IMG/VR virus record: IMGVR_UViG_3300024348_002678
Span: 1-25,154 of that record
Length of the DNA: 25,154 nucleotides
Strand: one strand, 5' to 3'
Origin: a virus
Shown piece by piece: positions 11,974 through 18,177 of the stretch (its first letter is position 1; each line of letters begins with the position of its first letter). The notes under the pieces are model-generated. The model did not search any database and had not been told where the DNA came from. It was given only the letters and a program-made list of their open reading frames with translations. The position numbers and the translations under genes are program-made.

Positions 11974-14138
11974 CTGTTCCTCCTTATTACTGCCCCTGCA
12001 ATTTGTGATGCAATGACCACTGGGACAATTACTTCTTGTGCTTTTTCTCTCTGATCATCTGTCATATCCATACCTAACTCAGAAAAATTAGATAATAGTT
12101 CTATAGGATCCACCGCAAATACTGTTCCAAGCGGGTCTGCTAAGAATGCTTCTGTTTGTACTTCTGTTGTTGCATCTGCTAATGTAAATGGCATTGGGGT
12201 ATCCCCTGCTTCTCCTGCTCTATCTGCAAACTCAACAAATGCTGCTGCGACTGCAGGATTTGATTTCATTATTTCTGCCACCTTTGAAACCTCTCCTGCA
12301 GAAATTCCAAGATCTTTTGCAACTTCTAATTTTGCTTCTTGTGTTAAAGACTTAAGTGTTTGACTAACCGCTGCTGTTTGTTCTGGAGAAAGCTTAACTA
12401 ATTTATTATCTTTACTTGTAAGATTAGCAATAACGCCAGATAAATCTTCTGCATTCCCCGTACCTTTTTCTGGAATAAGTGCTGCTAACTCTGCATCCTT
12501 AATGACTGGATCAATATTCTCTGCTGGTTTAAAATCTGGTCTTGGCAATGGCTTAGGTTCTGGAGAAGGCTCGGCAGAAGGCTCTGGTGTGGGTTCTGGC
12601 TTTACTTCAGGTGTTGGAGCTGGTGTTGGCTTAGGATCTTCTGGTTTTGGCTTTTCTGTAGGTTCTGGCTTTGGTGCAGGATCTTCTGGCTGTGTTGGCT
12701 TTGGACCTGGTTGCGTTGGCTTTGGTCCTGGCTCTTCTGTAGCAGTATTGTTAGTTGGCTTTGGCTCTGGCTTCTCTGTTGGTGGTGAAGAAGGCTTTGG
12801 CTTGTCTGGTTCAACAGTTGGTTTTGGCTCTGGCTTAGGTTGGTTTGCTGCAGCATTGGCTGCTGCTTGAGCAATTGCTCTTTGAATTTCTCTTTGTGAT
12901 TGCTCATCATAGTAACGCCATGCTTCATCAATTGCACCATTGACATCATTGACTGCATTATTAAAATCATTTATGGCACTATTCTTTTCAGACAAAGCAT
13001 TTGCTGTATCATTTACTGCGTTATCATACTCAGACTCTTTATTAGTTAATGTTTGATTTAATGAGTCTAGTACTGCAACCTGTTGATTATATACATTTAG
13101 TTTATCATTATATTCTGCTGAGGCATTATTATAGTCTTGCTGTGCTGCATTTCTTGTTTCAAGTGCTTGGTTGTAGGCATCTATTTGTGCCTGTGTTGGT
13201 CCTGACCCAGATGAGAATGTATTTAAATTACAACTAAAATTTTGTCCCCATACTCTTGGATTTCCAGCATAGTCACATCCTGCACCAGTCATTCCACCAG
13301 GAATTGTCCAGCCAAGATGGTACGATCCTGGACCTCCTCCGTTATACCACCATATCTCTACATCTAAAGTCTTGTCTTCACTTACATTATATGTTGGAGA
13401 CCAAGCACTCCATCTTGCCCCTTGCTCTACCCAGTTGTTAACTGCAAGATTTCCATTAATAAACATTCTAAAACCATCATCTGTGTATCCTGCAAATGCT
13501 ACTGTTGTAAACCATGATGGGACTGTAATTTGTCCAGTAAACTTAACAATTATATTTTCATATCTATTACCGCAAACTGGTAGGTTCATAGAACTAGAAT
13601 TCCAAGTGCCAGAACAAATCACACCACTTGGAGTTGCTATGCTTGGCCATGTTCTGGTTAGATTATATACTGTATATTGAAGACCTGTCCCACTAGCAGA
13701 TTGCATATTTGATTGTGCTGTTTGAAGATTTATATTGGCTAAATCAAGTACATCTTGTGCATCATTCTTATCATTAAGAGCATTATTTTTATTTTCAAGA
13801 GCTAAGGATGCTAGGGCTGTTTGCTCATCTACATTTGACTGAGCGATATTTACTTCTTCTAACGCTAATTCTTCTGCTTCCACCGCATCTTGGTAGTCTA
13901 CAATTGCTGTATCTCTAACATCCTTAAGATTTTTAGCGTACATAAACTTATTTTCCGCTATGTCAATTAAATCTATTAAGCCTTCTTTGTAATCAAGCTT
14001 ATCTACTGCTGAATTTAAATTTTCAATTTGTTTTGCTGCTACTGTTAGCGGATCATCGCCAGCTGCGGGAGACATAAAAAGCCATCCAAATGCAAGCATT
14101 ATGGATGCTGTTATTCTAAATAACCTATTCTTTTTCAA
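11970..14138 (-). CDS. Secreted PA14-domain protein with coiled coils, Pro-rich linker and C-terminal anchor
   Basis: 722 residues. In order: Sec signal peptide (about 1-26); helical region with Asn/Ala/Asp-rich repeats (about 30-145); a PA14-like beta domain (about 150-310) with YTDDGFRMFINGNLAVNNW as its hallmark and several tryptophans; a second coiled coil (about 315-420); a long Pro/Lys/Glu linker (about 430-560) of PKPT and EPKP units; a helical C-terminal domain; and a final hydrophobic stretch VIVPVVIASQIAGAVI with RRNR, which looks like a membrane stop. PA14 domains bind carbohydrate, suggesting wall or glycan contact. The start is TTG with AGGAG upstream. A host-surface or virion adhesion role is inferred. 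Confidence 0.85.
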   Translation of the reverse strand: MKKNRLFRITASIMLAFGWLFMSPAAGDDPLTVAAKQIENLNSAVDKLDYKEGLIDLIDIAENKFMYAKNLKDVRDTAIVDYQDAVEAEELALEEVNIAQSNVDEQTALASLALENKNNALNDKNDAQDVLDLANINLQTAQSNMQSASGTGLQYTVYNLTRTWPSIATPSGVICSGTWNSSSMNLPVCGNRYENIIVKFTGQITVPSWFTTVAFAGYTDDGFRMFINGNLAVNNWVEQGARWSAWSPTYNVSEDKTLDVEIWWYNGGGPGSYHLGWTIPGGMTGAGCDYAGNPRVWGQNFSCNLNTFSSGSGPTQAQIDAYNQALETRNAAQQDYNNASAEYNDKLNVYNQQVAVLDSLNQTLTNKESEYDNAVNDTANALSEKNSAINDFNNAVNDVNGAIDEAWRYYDEQSQREIQRAIAQAAANAAANQPKPEPKPTVEPDKPKPSSPPTEKPEPKPTNNTATEEPGPKPTQPGPKPTQPEDPAPKPEPTEKPKPEDPKPTPAPTPEVKPEPTPEPSAEPSPEPKPLPRPDFKPAENIDPVIKDAELAALIPEKGTGNAEDLSGVIANLTSKDNKLVKLSPEQTAAVSQTLKSLTQEAKLEVAKDLGISAGEVSKVAEIMKSNPAVAAAFVEFADRAGEAGDTPMPFTLADATTEVQTEAFLADPLGTVFAVDPIELLSNFSELGMDMTDDQREKAQEVIVPVVIASQIAGAVIRRNR

Positions 14139-14175
14139 CTATGGCTCCTACGCAAACAATTTGCTTGCTTAGTTA

Positions 14176-14181
14176 ATTATA
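14176..14181 (-). promoter_or_regulatory. TATAAT -10 box upstream of the PA14 gene
   Basis: TATAAT preceded by TGG, about 38 bases before the TTG start, leaving a short leader with the AGGAG site. No clear -35. Confidence 0.5.
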
Positions 14182-14190
14182 CCATTGAGG

Positions 14191-14379
14191 CTATTTAGGA
14201 TTATCTGTCTTATAAAACCCGTTTCCTTTAAACTGTATGCCAAAAGGCGTAAAGTGTCTTATCATTTCTGACTCACATTCTACACAAGTGTATCCTGGAT
14301 CTTCATCCATAATTGATCTATGAGTTGACATTGTTGGGTGTGCATCGTCATATGAGCACTTGTATTCGTATACTGGCAT
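14191..14379 (-). CDS. FmdB-family zinc-ribbon protein
   Basis: 62 residues beginning MPVYEYKCSYDD, the characteristic FmdB N-terminus. The CVEC pair (about 32-35) completes the zinc ribbon with the early cysteine, and the end reads FKGNGFYKTDNPK, the usual FmdB tail. FmdB proteins are putative regulatory zinc ribbons; a phage role is not known. AAAGGATAAG lies before the ATG. Confidence 0.88.
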   Translation of the reverse strand: MPVYEYKCSYDDAHPTMSTHRSIMDEDPGYTCVECESEMIRHFTPFGIQFKGNGFYKTDNPK

Positions 14380-14448
14380 TACTTATCCTTTAAGTTAAAT
14401 GAGCCTTTTTATGACTTGCTCAGGTCTCCTTCGGTAGCGAACCAAAGA

Positions 14449-14868
14449 CTATTTGATCTTAATGATCTTTGGCTTCTTTTCTTCTGGAATAATTCTATCT
14501 ACATTGATATTTAACATTCCATCTTCGATTGAAGCTCCAGTTACTTCCATATATTCACCTAGCCCAAATGTTCTAGTGAACTTACGTGCAGCAATACCTT
14601 TATGTAGATATTCACCGTCTGTAACTTCTGTGATTTCACCCTTAACAATAAGTGTTCCGTTATCTACTGAAACATCAATATCGCTTCTTGTGAATCCTGC
14701 TACTGCAATTGATACCTGATATGTATCTTCGTCTAGCTTTAATACATCGTATGGTGGATATGTTTGGCGTGTTGCAGCCTGATGAACATGTGCCATTCTT
14801 TCCATTTCACGATTAAAACCAATAAAAAAAGGATCTCTAAAAAGATCCAGGGTTAGTGCGTTTACCAT
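14449..14868 (-). CDS. hsp20: Hsp20/alpha-crystallin small heat-shock protein
   Basis: 139 residues, usual for bacterial Hsp20. The N-terminal FNREMERMAHV region precedes an alpha-crystallin domain (about 40-125) with YQVSIAVAGFTRSDIDVSV, DNGTLIVKGE and the ISFxR-like ARKFTRTFGLGE; the end IPEEKKPKIIKIK holds an I-x-I oligomerisation motif. It is an ATP-independent holdase that would protect folding intermediates in the infected cell. AAAAGGAGC precedes the ATG; a TATAAT box 55 bases upstream gives a longer leader than most genes here. Confidence 0.93.
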   Translation of the reverse strand: MVNALTLDLFRDPFFIGFNREMERMAHVHQAATRQTYPPYDVLKLDEDTYQVSIAVAGFTRSDIDVSVDNGTLIVKGEITEVTDGEYLHKGIAARKFTRTFGLGEYMEVTGASIEDGMLNINVDRIIPEEKKPKIIKIK

Positions 14869-14923
14869 TTTTGCTCCTTTTAAGCGAGTTAGTTTAGCAT
14901 CCCCATAAGGCGGATGTATAATA

Positions 14924-14952
14924 ATTATAGCATATTGGATATTTATTCGTAA
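14924..14952 (-). promoter_or_regulatory. Promoter candidate for hsp20
   Basis: TATAAT (14929-14924), with TTACGA (14952-14947) 17 bases upstream as a weak -35. The start site would be near 14917, giving a leader of about 50 bases with a good Shine-Dalgarno site. Confidence 0.5.
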
Positions 14953-15665
14953 GACTTCTTTTGCCAGAACTGACGCATGTAGGACCTATTCATTACTGAC
15001 CTTACTTTAAATGTATCTTGAAGCTCCCGCTTTTTGCTAAAAGGTGGCAAAGACTCATGAACCCAATCTTCTCTTTTAAAAGGAAATATCTGTGCAACAG
15101 GGGTACCTTTTTCAATAATTCCTTCAAAGTCATCACGTAACCACATATTGAGGGCTAACCTTGCATGAACTTGATCTGAATCAATAATTCCAGTCATTGT
15201 TAAGAATGGCAAGTCATACCTATTAAATGGATGAGTAACCATTACGCTGTATCCGCTTGGAGTTTCAATTCTTGGATATGCAATCATTCGCCAAACATAT
15301 TCATTATAGCCATGAGGTACTGGCATTCCTTTTGTTCTATGTAATGGCTGATCTAAATCAAAAAGAACATCGGCTCCTGGTGGTGTTGCTCCCCAATAAG
15401 CCATAGTTCCCTGTGTTTCATTTTTTGCAATCTTTATATCTTGCGGTGTAACAACCATATACCCAGCGGAGAGAGAGTCTAAAAATGGCATACATTTTTT
15501 TACTGTTCCAGCATCTCTTGGGTCTCCCCATTTCATTGCAGGATCCTCTGCTGGTATTCTTTTAAACCATTCTGGTATTGCTAATTTAGCTGGCATTGGA
15601 GGCTGCTCTACTTGGTAAATGTCTTCCGCTGCAGCATAGAACTTAATTGTTTTTTTGTTTAGCAT
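14943..15665 (-). CDS. Conserved phage protein of unknown function (240 aa)
   Basis: Starts MLNKKTIKFYAAAEDIYQ; then PEWFKRIP, KKCMPFLDSLSAGY (about 56-69), SVMVTHPFNRYDLPF, and EKGTPVAQIFPFKREDW near 190. Proteins with the IPEWYKxIP and KxCMPFxDxxxxGY pattern are frequent in large environmental phages (recollection). No signal or membrane segment; beta-rich. Distant resemblance to the protein at 4573-5337. The ATG lies six bases after TATACT. Role unknown. Confidence 0.8.
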   Translation of the reverse strand: MLNKKTIKFYAAAEDIYQVEQPPMPAKLAIPEWFKRIPAEDPAMKWGDPRDAGTVKKCMPFLDSLSAGYMVVTPQDIKIAKNETQGTMAYWGATPPGADVLFDLDQPLHRTKGMPVPHGYNEYVWRMIAYPRIETPSGYSVMVTHPFNRYDLPFLTMTGIIDSDQVHARLALNMWLRDDFEGIIEKGTPVAQIFPFKREDWVHESLPPFSKKRELQDTFKVRSVMNRSYMRQFWQKKSYE

Positions 15666-15671
15666 GTAATG

Positions 15672-15700
15672 AGTATATCATTTCTACTAAAGAATTACAA
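15672..15700 (-). promoter_or_regulatory. Leaderless promoter before the 240-aa gene
   Basis: TTGTAA (15700-15695), 17-base spacer, TATACT (15677-15672), six bases, ATG 15665. It sits in the short gap after the nuclease gene. Confidence 0.6.
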
Positions 15701-15704
15701 TAGC

Positions 15705-16112
15705 CTACTTGCCAGACTTTGCTCTTGCTTTTGCTAAGGCTTGAAAATCTTTAACCTTGGTGTCACCAAGATATCCCCATGCATATCCGTCTGCAATCAT
15801 CTGTTCATTTATTGATACCGTTTGATCATCAACAAATAGCCAGCCTAGTATTCTTCCATATTTTTCAGAAGAATCCATCTTTTCGGTTTTAATCTTTACA
15901 GACTTTGCATCTTTTAATTTATACTTAAGATATTCTTTTGCCTCTAGCCCCAGCTTTTTTTCTGCTAGGTCTTTTGTTCTTGATTCAGGAGTATCTATTC
16001 CAGCAAGTCTTACTCTTGAAGCAAACAATATATCAAAACCAAGGTCGATGAGGACATCAATTGTGTCCCCATCAACTACGGCTTCTACTTTTCGTACGTA
16101 ATACTCGTACAT
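15705..16112 (-). CDS. Staphylococcal-nuclease-type endonuclease
   Basis: 135 residues, one complete OB-fold nuclease domain. Calcium ligands DGDT (14-17) and Asp40, and catalytic Arg35, Glu43 (LAGIDTPES) and Arg87 (KYGRILGW) are all present. There is no signal peptide, so unlike secreted relatives it would act in the cytoplasm, for example on host DNA or RNA. Its start abuts the endolysin stop (TAATG-type). The family is certain; the substrate is inferred. Confidence 0.93.
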   Translation of the reverse strand: MYEYYVRKVEAVVDGDTIDVLIDLGFDILFASRVRLAGIDTPESRTKDLAEKKLGLEAKEYLKYKLKDAKSVKIKTEKMDSSEKYGRILGWLFVDDQTVSINEQMIADGYAWGYLGDTKVKDFQALAKARAKSGK

Positions 16113-16723
16113 TACTTCTTCTTTACTGCGGCCTTTTTTACAGGAGCCGCCTTCTTTACAGGGGCTGCCTTCTTTACAGGTGCTGCTGCTGTCTTAGCTA
16201 CAGGCTTGCCAAATGCTGGTCTGCCAAATCCTACAATGCCTACGATCTGACTTCTACGAAGCTTTGATCCGTTCTTCTTCTTGTAAGCACGATTCTTAAG
16301 GCAACACTCTCCGCCATTTCTTTGATCGCCCTTCTTATCTGAAGAAGTGTTTCCTTCTACAACATCTACAGTTCCGTCTGCATTTACTGCAACAACGATT
16401 CCTACGTGAGAAATTCTATCGACGCCGTCTGATGGGAAATCAAAATAGGCAATATCGCCTGGTTCTGGTGTAGCTGTTTCTGCCATCTGCCATGTTCCCG
16501 CTTTAATAAATGCTTGTGCTCCTGCTGGTGTATAGACTGTATTAGGAACCTTTACCCCTGCTTGATCTGCACACCACATAACAAATGAACCACACCATGG
16601 CTGAAAGTTTGCCTTTGTAAACTTTCCATATTTTGTTTCATTGTCCTTTGGTCCTTCAATAGTTCCAACTTCAGCTAGTGCTACTTCTATTAGTCTTGCT
16701 GCTGATCCTTGTTCTGCTGCCAT
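16112..16723 (-). CDS. CHAP-domain endolysin with basic repeat tail
   Basis: 203 residues. The CHAP amidase/peptidase domain (about 8-130) has Cys44 (QPWCGSF), His106 (ISHVGIV) and Glu123/Asn125 (VEGNTS) as the catalytic set. After about residue 150 comes a Lys/Ala/Pro tail with three KKAAPV units, in place of a recognisable cell-wall-binding domain. It would cleave peptidoglycan at lysis once holins open the membrane. No signal peptide. AGGAG precedes the ATG. Confidence 0.9.
   Translation of the reverse strand: MAAEQGSAARLIEVALAEVGTIEGPKDNETKYGKFTKANFQPWCGSFVMWCADQAGVKVPNTVYTPAGAQAFIKAGTWQMAETATPEPGDIAYFDFPSDGVDRISHVGIVVAVNADGTVDVVEGNTSSDKKGDQRNGGECCLKNRAYKKKNGSKLRRSQIVGIVGFGRPAFGKPVAKTAAAPVKKAAPVKKAAPVKKAAVKKK
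16133..16186 (-). repeat. Three 18-bp tandem repeats in the endolysin tail
   Basis: Three adjacent 18-base units (16133-16150, 16151-16168, 16169-16186) encode six-residue Lys-Ala-Pro units. They differ at a few bases and keep frame, so the tail can lengthen or shorten without a frameshift. Confidence 0.8.
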
Positions 16724-16742
16724 TTTTTATTTCTCCTATTTA

Positions 16743-17186
16743 TTAGTTTACTGATGTCTTTAATGAGGCTGACAATTGCCATGACCAGAACTGATGTTTA
16801 TCAATTCTTTCTGCAAAAAAGTTTGCAAGGCCTTGTTCATTTAAAGAGTTTGCCATAGCAAACCCATCTTTTAAGTCATTTATAATTTGTGAATTTGAAT
16901 CAAATAAATTTCTCATCATCTCTAGTGGTGAGTTTGTTGGAAAATCATACTTTATATTTGAATTTTGCAAGATCTCGTCAATCTGAAAAACAGCTGGTGA
17001 ATTAAGTTTTCTTGACCATTCAGCATAAGTATCAATTGATTCAAATACATCTTCGTATATTTCCTTAAAGAATGCGTGAAGTTCTTTAAATAGAACCCCC
17101 TCTACATTCCAGTGATAACCGTGTGCTTTTGTATAAAATACAAAAGAACTAGATTGTAGTTGTCTTATCTTAGAAATAATATCCAT
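16743..17186 (-). CDS. dps: Dps-like ferritin (DNA-protecting iron storage)
   Basis: 147 residues from MDIISKIRQL. The four Dps ferroxidase ligands are present with the correct spacing: His25 (YHWNVEG), His37 (ELHAFF), Asp52 and Glu56 (SIDTYAEW). Dps dodecamers oxidise and store iron using peroxide and can coat DNA. The frame is open to 17225, but that extension runs into tRNA-Gln; ATG 17186 lies six bases after TATACT and is clearly better. It could shield phage or host DNA from oxidative damage during infection. Confidence 0.88.
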   Translation of the reverse strand: MDIISKIRQLQSSSFVFYTKAHGYHWNVEGVLFKELHAFFKEIYEDVFESIDTYAEWSRKLNSPAVFQIDEILQNSNIKYDFPTNSPLEMMRNLFDSNSQIINDLKDGFAMANSLNEQGLANFFAERIDKHQFWSWQLSASLKTSVN

Positions 17187-17192
17187 GTTAAT

Positions 17193-17198
17193 AGTATA
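17193..17198 (-). promoter_or_regulatory. TATACT -10 box, leaderless start of dps
   Basis: TATACT preceded by TGG ends six bases before ATG 17186. No good -35; the tRNA-Gln gene occupies the region just upstream. Confidence 0.5.
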
Positions 17199-17214
17199 CC
17201 ATTTCCTTTCTTTG

Positions 17215-17285
17215 CTTCTCACCATGGATTCGAACCACGATTCTCGCCTCCAAAGGGCGATGTCCTGCCGTTGGACGAGTGAGAA
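17215..17285 (-). tRNA. tRNA-Gln (TTG)
   Basis: Acceptor TTCTCAC pairs fully with GTGAGAA; anticodon stem TCGCC/GGCGA encloses CTTTGGA with anticodon TTG; T-loop GGTTCGAATCC. U1 is typical of tRNA-Gln and G73 fits. No encoded CCA. Reads CAA codons, abundant in this AT-rich genome. Confidence 0.9.
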
Positions 17286-17289
17286 ATGG

Positions 17290-17360
17290 AGCGGATGATG
17301 AGAATCGAACTCACCCCTTCTGCTTGGAAGGCAGAGGCACTACCAATATGCAACATCCGC
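17290..17360 (-). tRNA. tRNA-Gly (TCC)
   Basis: Acceptor GCGGATG/CATCCGC, anticodon stem TCTGC/GCAGA around CTTCCAA (anticodon TCC), T-arm GAGTTCGATTCTC, discriminator T. The GCGG start is standard for tRNA-Gly. Reads GGA. Four bases separate it from tRNA-Gln. Confidence 0.9.
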
Positions 17361-17364
17361 ATTG

Positions 17365-17437
17365 TGTCCCTAGTTGGATTCGAACCAACGCTGTATAGAT
17401 TTTAAGTCTACCGCCTCTACCGCTGGGCTATAAGGAC
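17365..17437 (-). tRNA. tRNA with UAA anticodon (Leu by codon) on a class I body
   Basis: Acceptor GTCCTTA/TAGGGAC, discriminator A, D-arm GCCC...AGGC, anticodon stem GTAGA/TCTAT around CTTAAAA (positions 34-36 = TAA), T-stem GTTGG/CCAAC. By codon it should be Leu(UUA), but the variable loop is only five bases (ACAGC), whereas bacterial leucine tRNAs have a long variable arm. The fold is otherwise regular. Isotype therefore uncertain. Confidence 0.75.
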
Positions 17438-17442
17438 AATAG

Positions 17443-17515
17443 CGCCTTCGGCAGGAGTCGAACCTGCGACCAAGACCTTAGAAGAGTCCTGCTCTGTCCT
17501 CTGAGCTACGAAGGC
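17443..17515 (-). tRNA. tRNA-Arg (TCT)
   Basis: Acceptor GCCTTCG/CGAAGGC, D-arm TAGCTCAGAGGACAGAGCA, anticodon loop CTTCTAA with anticodon TCT on a stem GGACT/GGTCT with two G-T pairs, T-arm GCAGG/CCTGC, G73 as usual for Arg. Reads AGA, a codon common here and usually rare in high-GC actinobacteria. Confidence 0.9.
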
Positions 17516-17522
17516 ATTTTGT

Positions 17523-17831
17523 TTAATCGTTAGGGATATCGTTATTGGTTTCCATCTCTATTAAACCCATCTCTTGAGCAACCCTTTTTCCTTCATCAGA
17601 CATTTCAATTACTGCCTCAAGATCATCATTATATGTGACTGTAATTAATCCTTTTTCGTAAAGCTGAACCAATGATTCATTTACGTGATCTTCATGTGCT
17701 TCCCAAAGTTCTGGAGCAAGATACTTTGCATCATCTGTTATATTAAAAACAAACTCTCCATCTTTATCTACTCCAGCTAGTTCTACGGCACCGATAGAAA
17801 TATAATAGTCTAACTTATCTTCTTTATCCAT
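17523..17831 (-). CDS. Small acidic winged-helix-like protein (102 aa)
   Basis: Acidic soluble protein starting MDKEDKLDYYISIGAVELAG. Residues about 45-85 (EDHVNESLVQLYEKGLITVTYNDDLEAVIEMSDEGK) read as helix, turn, beta hairpin and helix, like a winged-helix wing and the SDEGK of ArsR/MarR-type folds. No diagnostic motif, so the fold is a guess. It lies between two tRNA genes on the same strand, with GGCGG before the ATG. Confidence 0.7.
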   Translation of the reverse strand: MDKEDKLDYYISIGAVELAGVDKDGEFVFNITDDAKYLAPELWEAHEDHVNESLVQLYEKGLITVTYNDDLEAVIEMSDEGKRVAQEMGLIEMETNNDIPND

Positions 17832-17843
17832 ATCCGCCTTTCG

Positions 17844-17917
17844 TGCAACAAGTAGGACTTGAACCTACGATTACCGAATTATGAGTTCGGGGCTTTAACC
17901 AACTAAGCTATTGTTGC
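17844..17917 (-). tRNA. tRNA-Met (CAT)
   Basis: Acceptor GCAACAA/TTGTTGC, D-arm with TAGCTTAGTTGGTTAAAGC, anticodon stem CCGAA/TTCGG around CTCATAA (anticodon CAT), T-arm GTAGG/CCTAC, discriminator A. The paired G1-C72 end argues for elongator rather than initiator Met; an Ile2 tRNA (lysidine-modified CAU) is the other possibility. Confidence 0.88.
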
Positions 17918-17928
17918 TTAGAAGTATA

Positions 17929-18177
17929 TTATAACGTGCCGTCTTCATTTTTGTCAATAGTATCTTCTACTATTTGCTGTACATATTCTGAAAAATGTTT
18001 GCGAATATTGCCCATTGGCCTTGCGCCAGCGGCTATCCATATTCTTTTATATTCAACTACGTTAGAAAATGTAGTTGGACATAAAACTATTCCATTATAT
18101 TCTTTTAATACAGTAGGAAGCGGAACGTGTTTTCCGCAACACTTGCATTCTTTTGCTTTTTCTTGATACGTGCTCAT
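17929..18177 (-). CDS. Zinc-binding small protein downstream of TerL (82 aa)
   Basis: CKCCGK (about 11-16) and a later Cys (LCPTT, near 33) suggest a metal site, followed by IWIAAGARPMGNIRKHFSEYV and an acidic end. Similar in layout to the protein at 9741-9977. The ATG overlaps the TerL stop by four bases, so it is translated with the terminase. Function unknown. Confidence 0.75.
   Translation of the reverse strand: MSTYQEKAKECKCCGKHVPLPTVLKEYNGIVLCPTTFSNVVEYKRIWIAAGARPMGNIRKHFSEYVQQIVEDTIDKNEDGTL

Noticed and set aside
12502-12870. Plus-strand frame encoding Gly/Ser repeats
   Set aside because: Reverse reading of the Pro/Lys-rich linker of the PA14 protein; no start site, and low complexity is explained by the opposite strand.
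14401-14460. Possible tRNA or riboswitch between the hsp20 and FmdB genes
   Set aside because: Only a bulged stem of about nine pairs can be drawn; there is no T-arm or acceptor stem and no known riboswitch core.
17187-17225. Upstream extension of the Dps reading frame to ATG 17225
   Set aside because: It runs into the tRNA-Gln gene at 17215-17285; ATG 17186 lies six bases after TATACT and starts just before the first helix typical of Dps.
17365-17437. Ochre suppressor tRNA
   Set aside because: The anticodon loop read in frame gives UAA at 34-36, which pairs with UUA codons; a suppressor would need UUA, and shifting the stem by one breaks base pairing.
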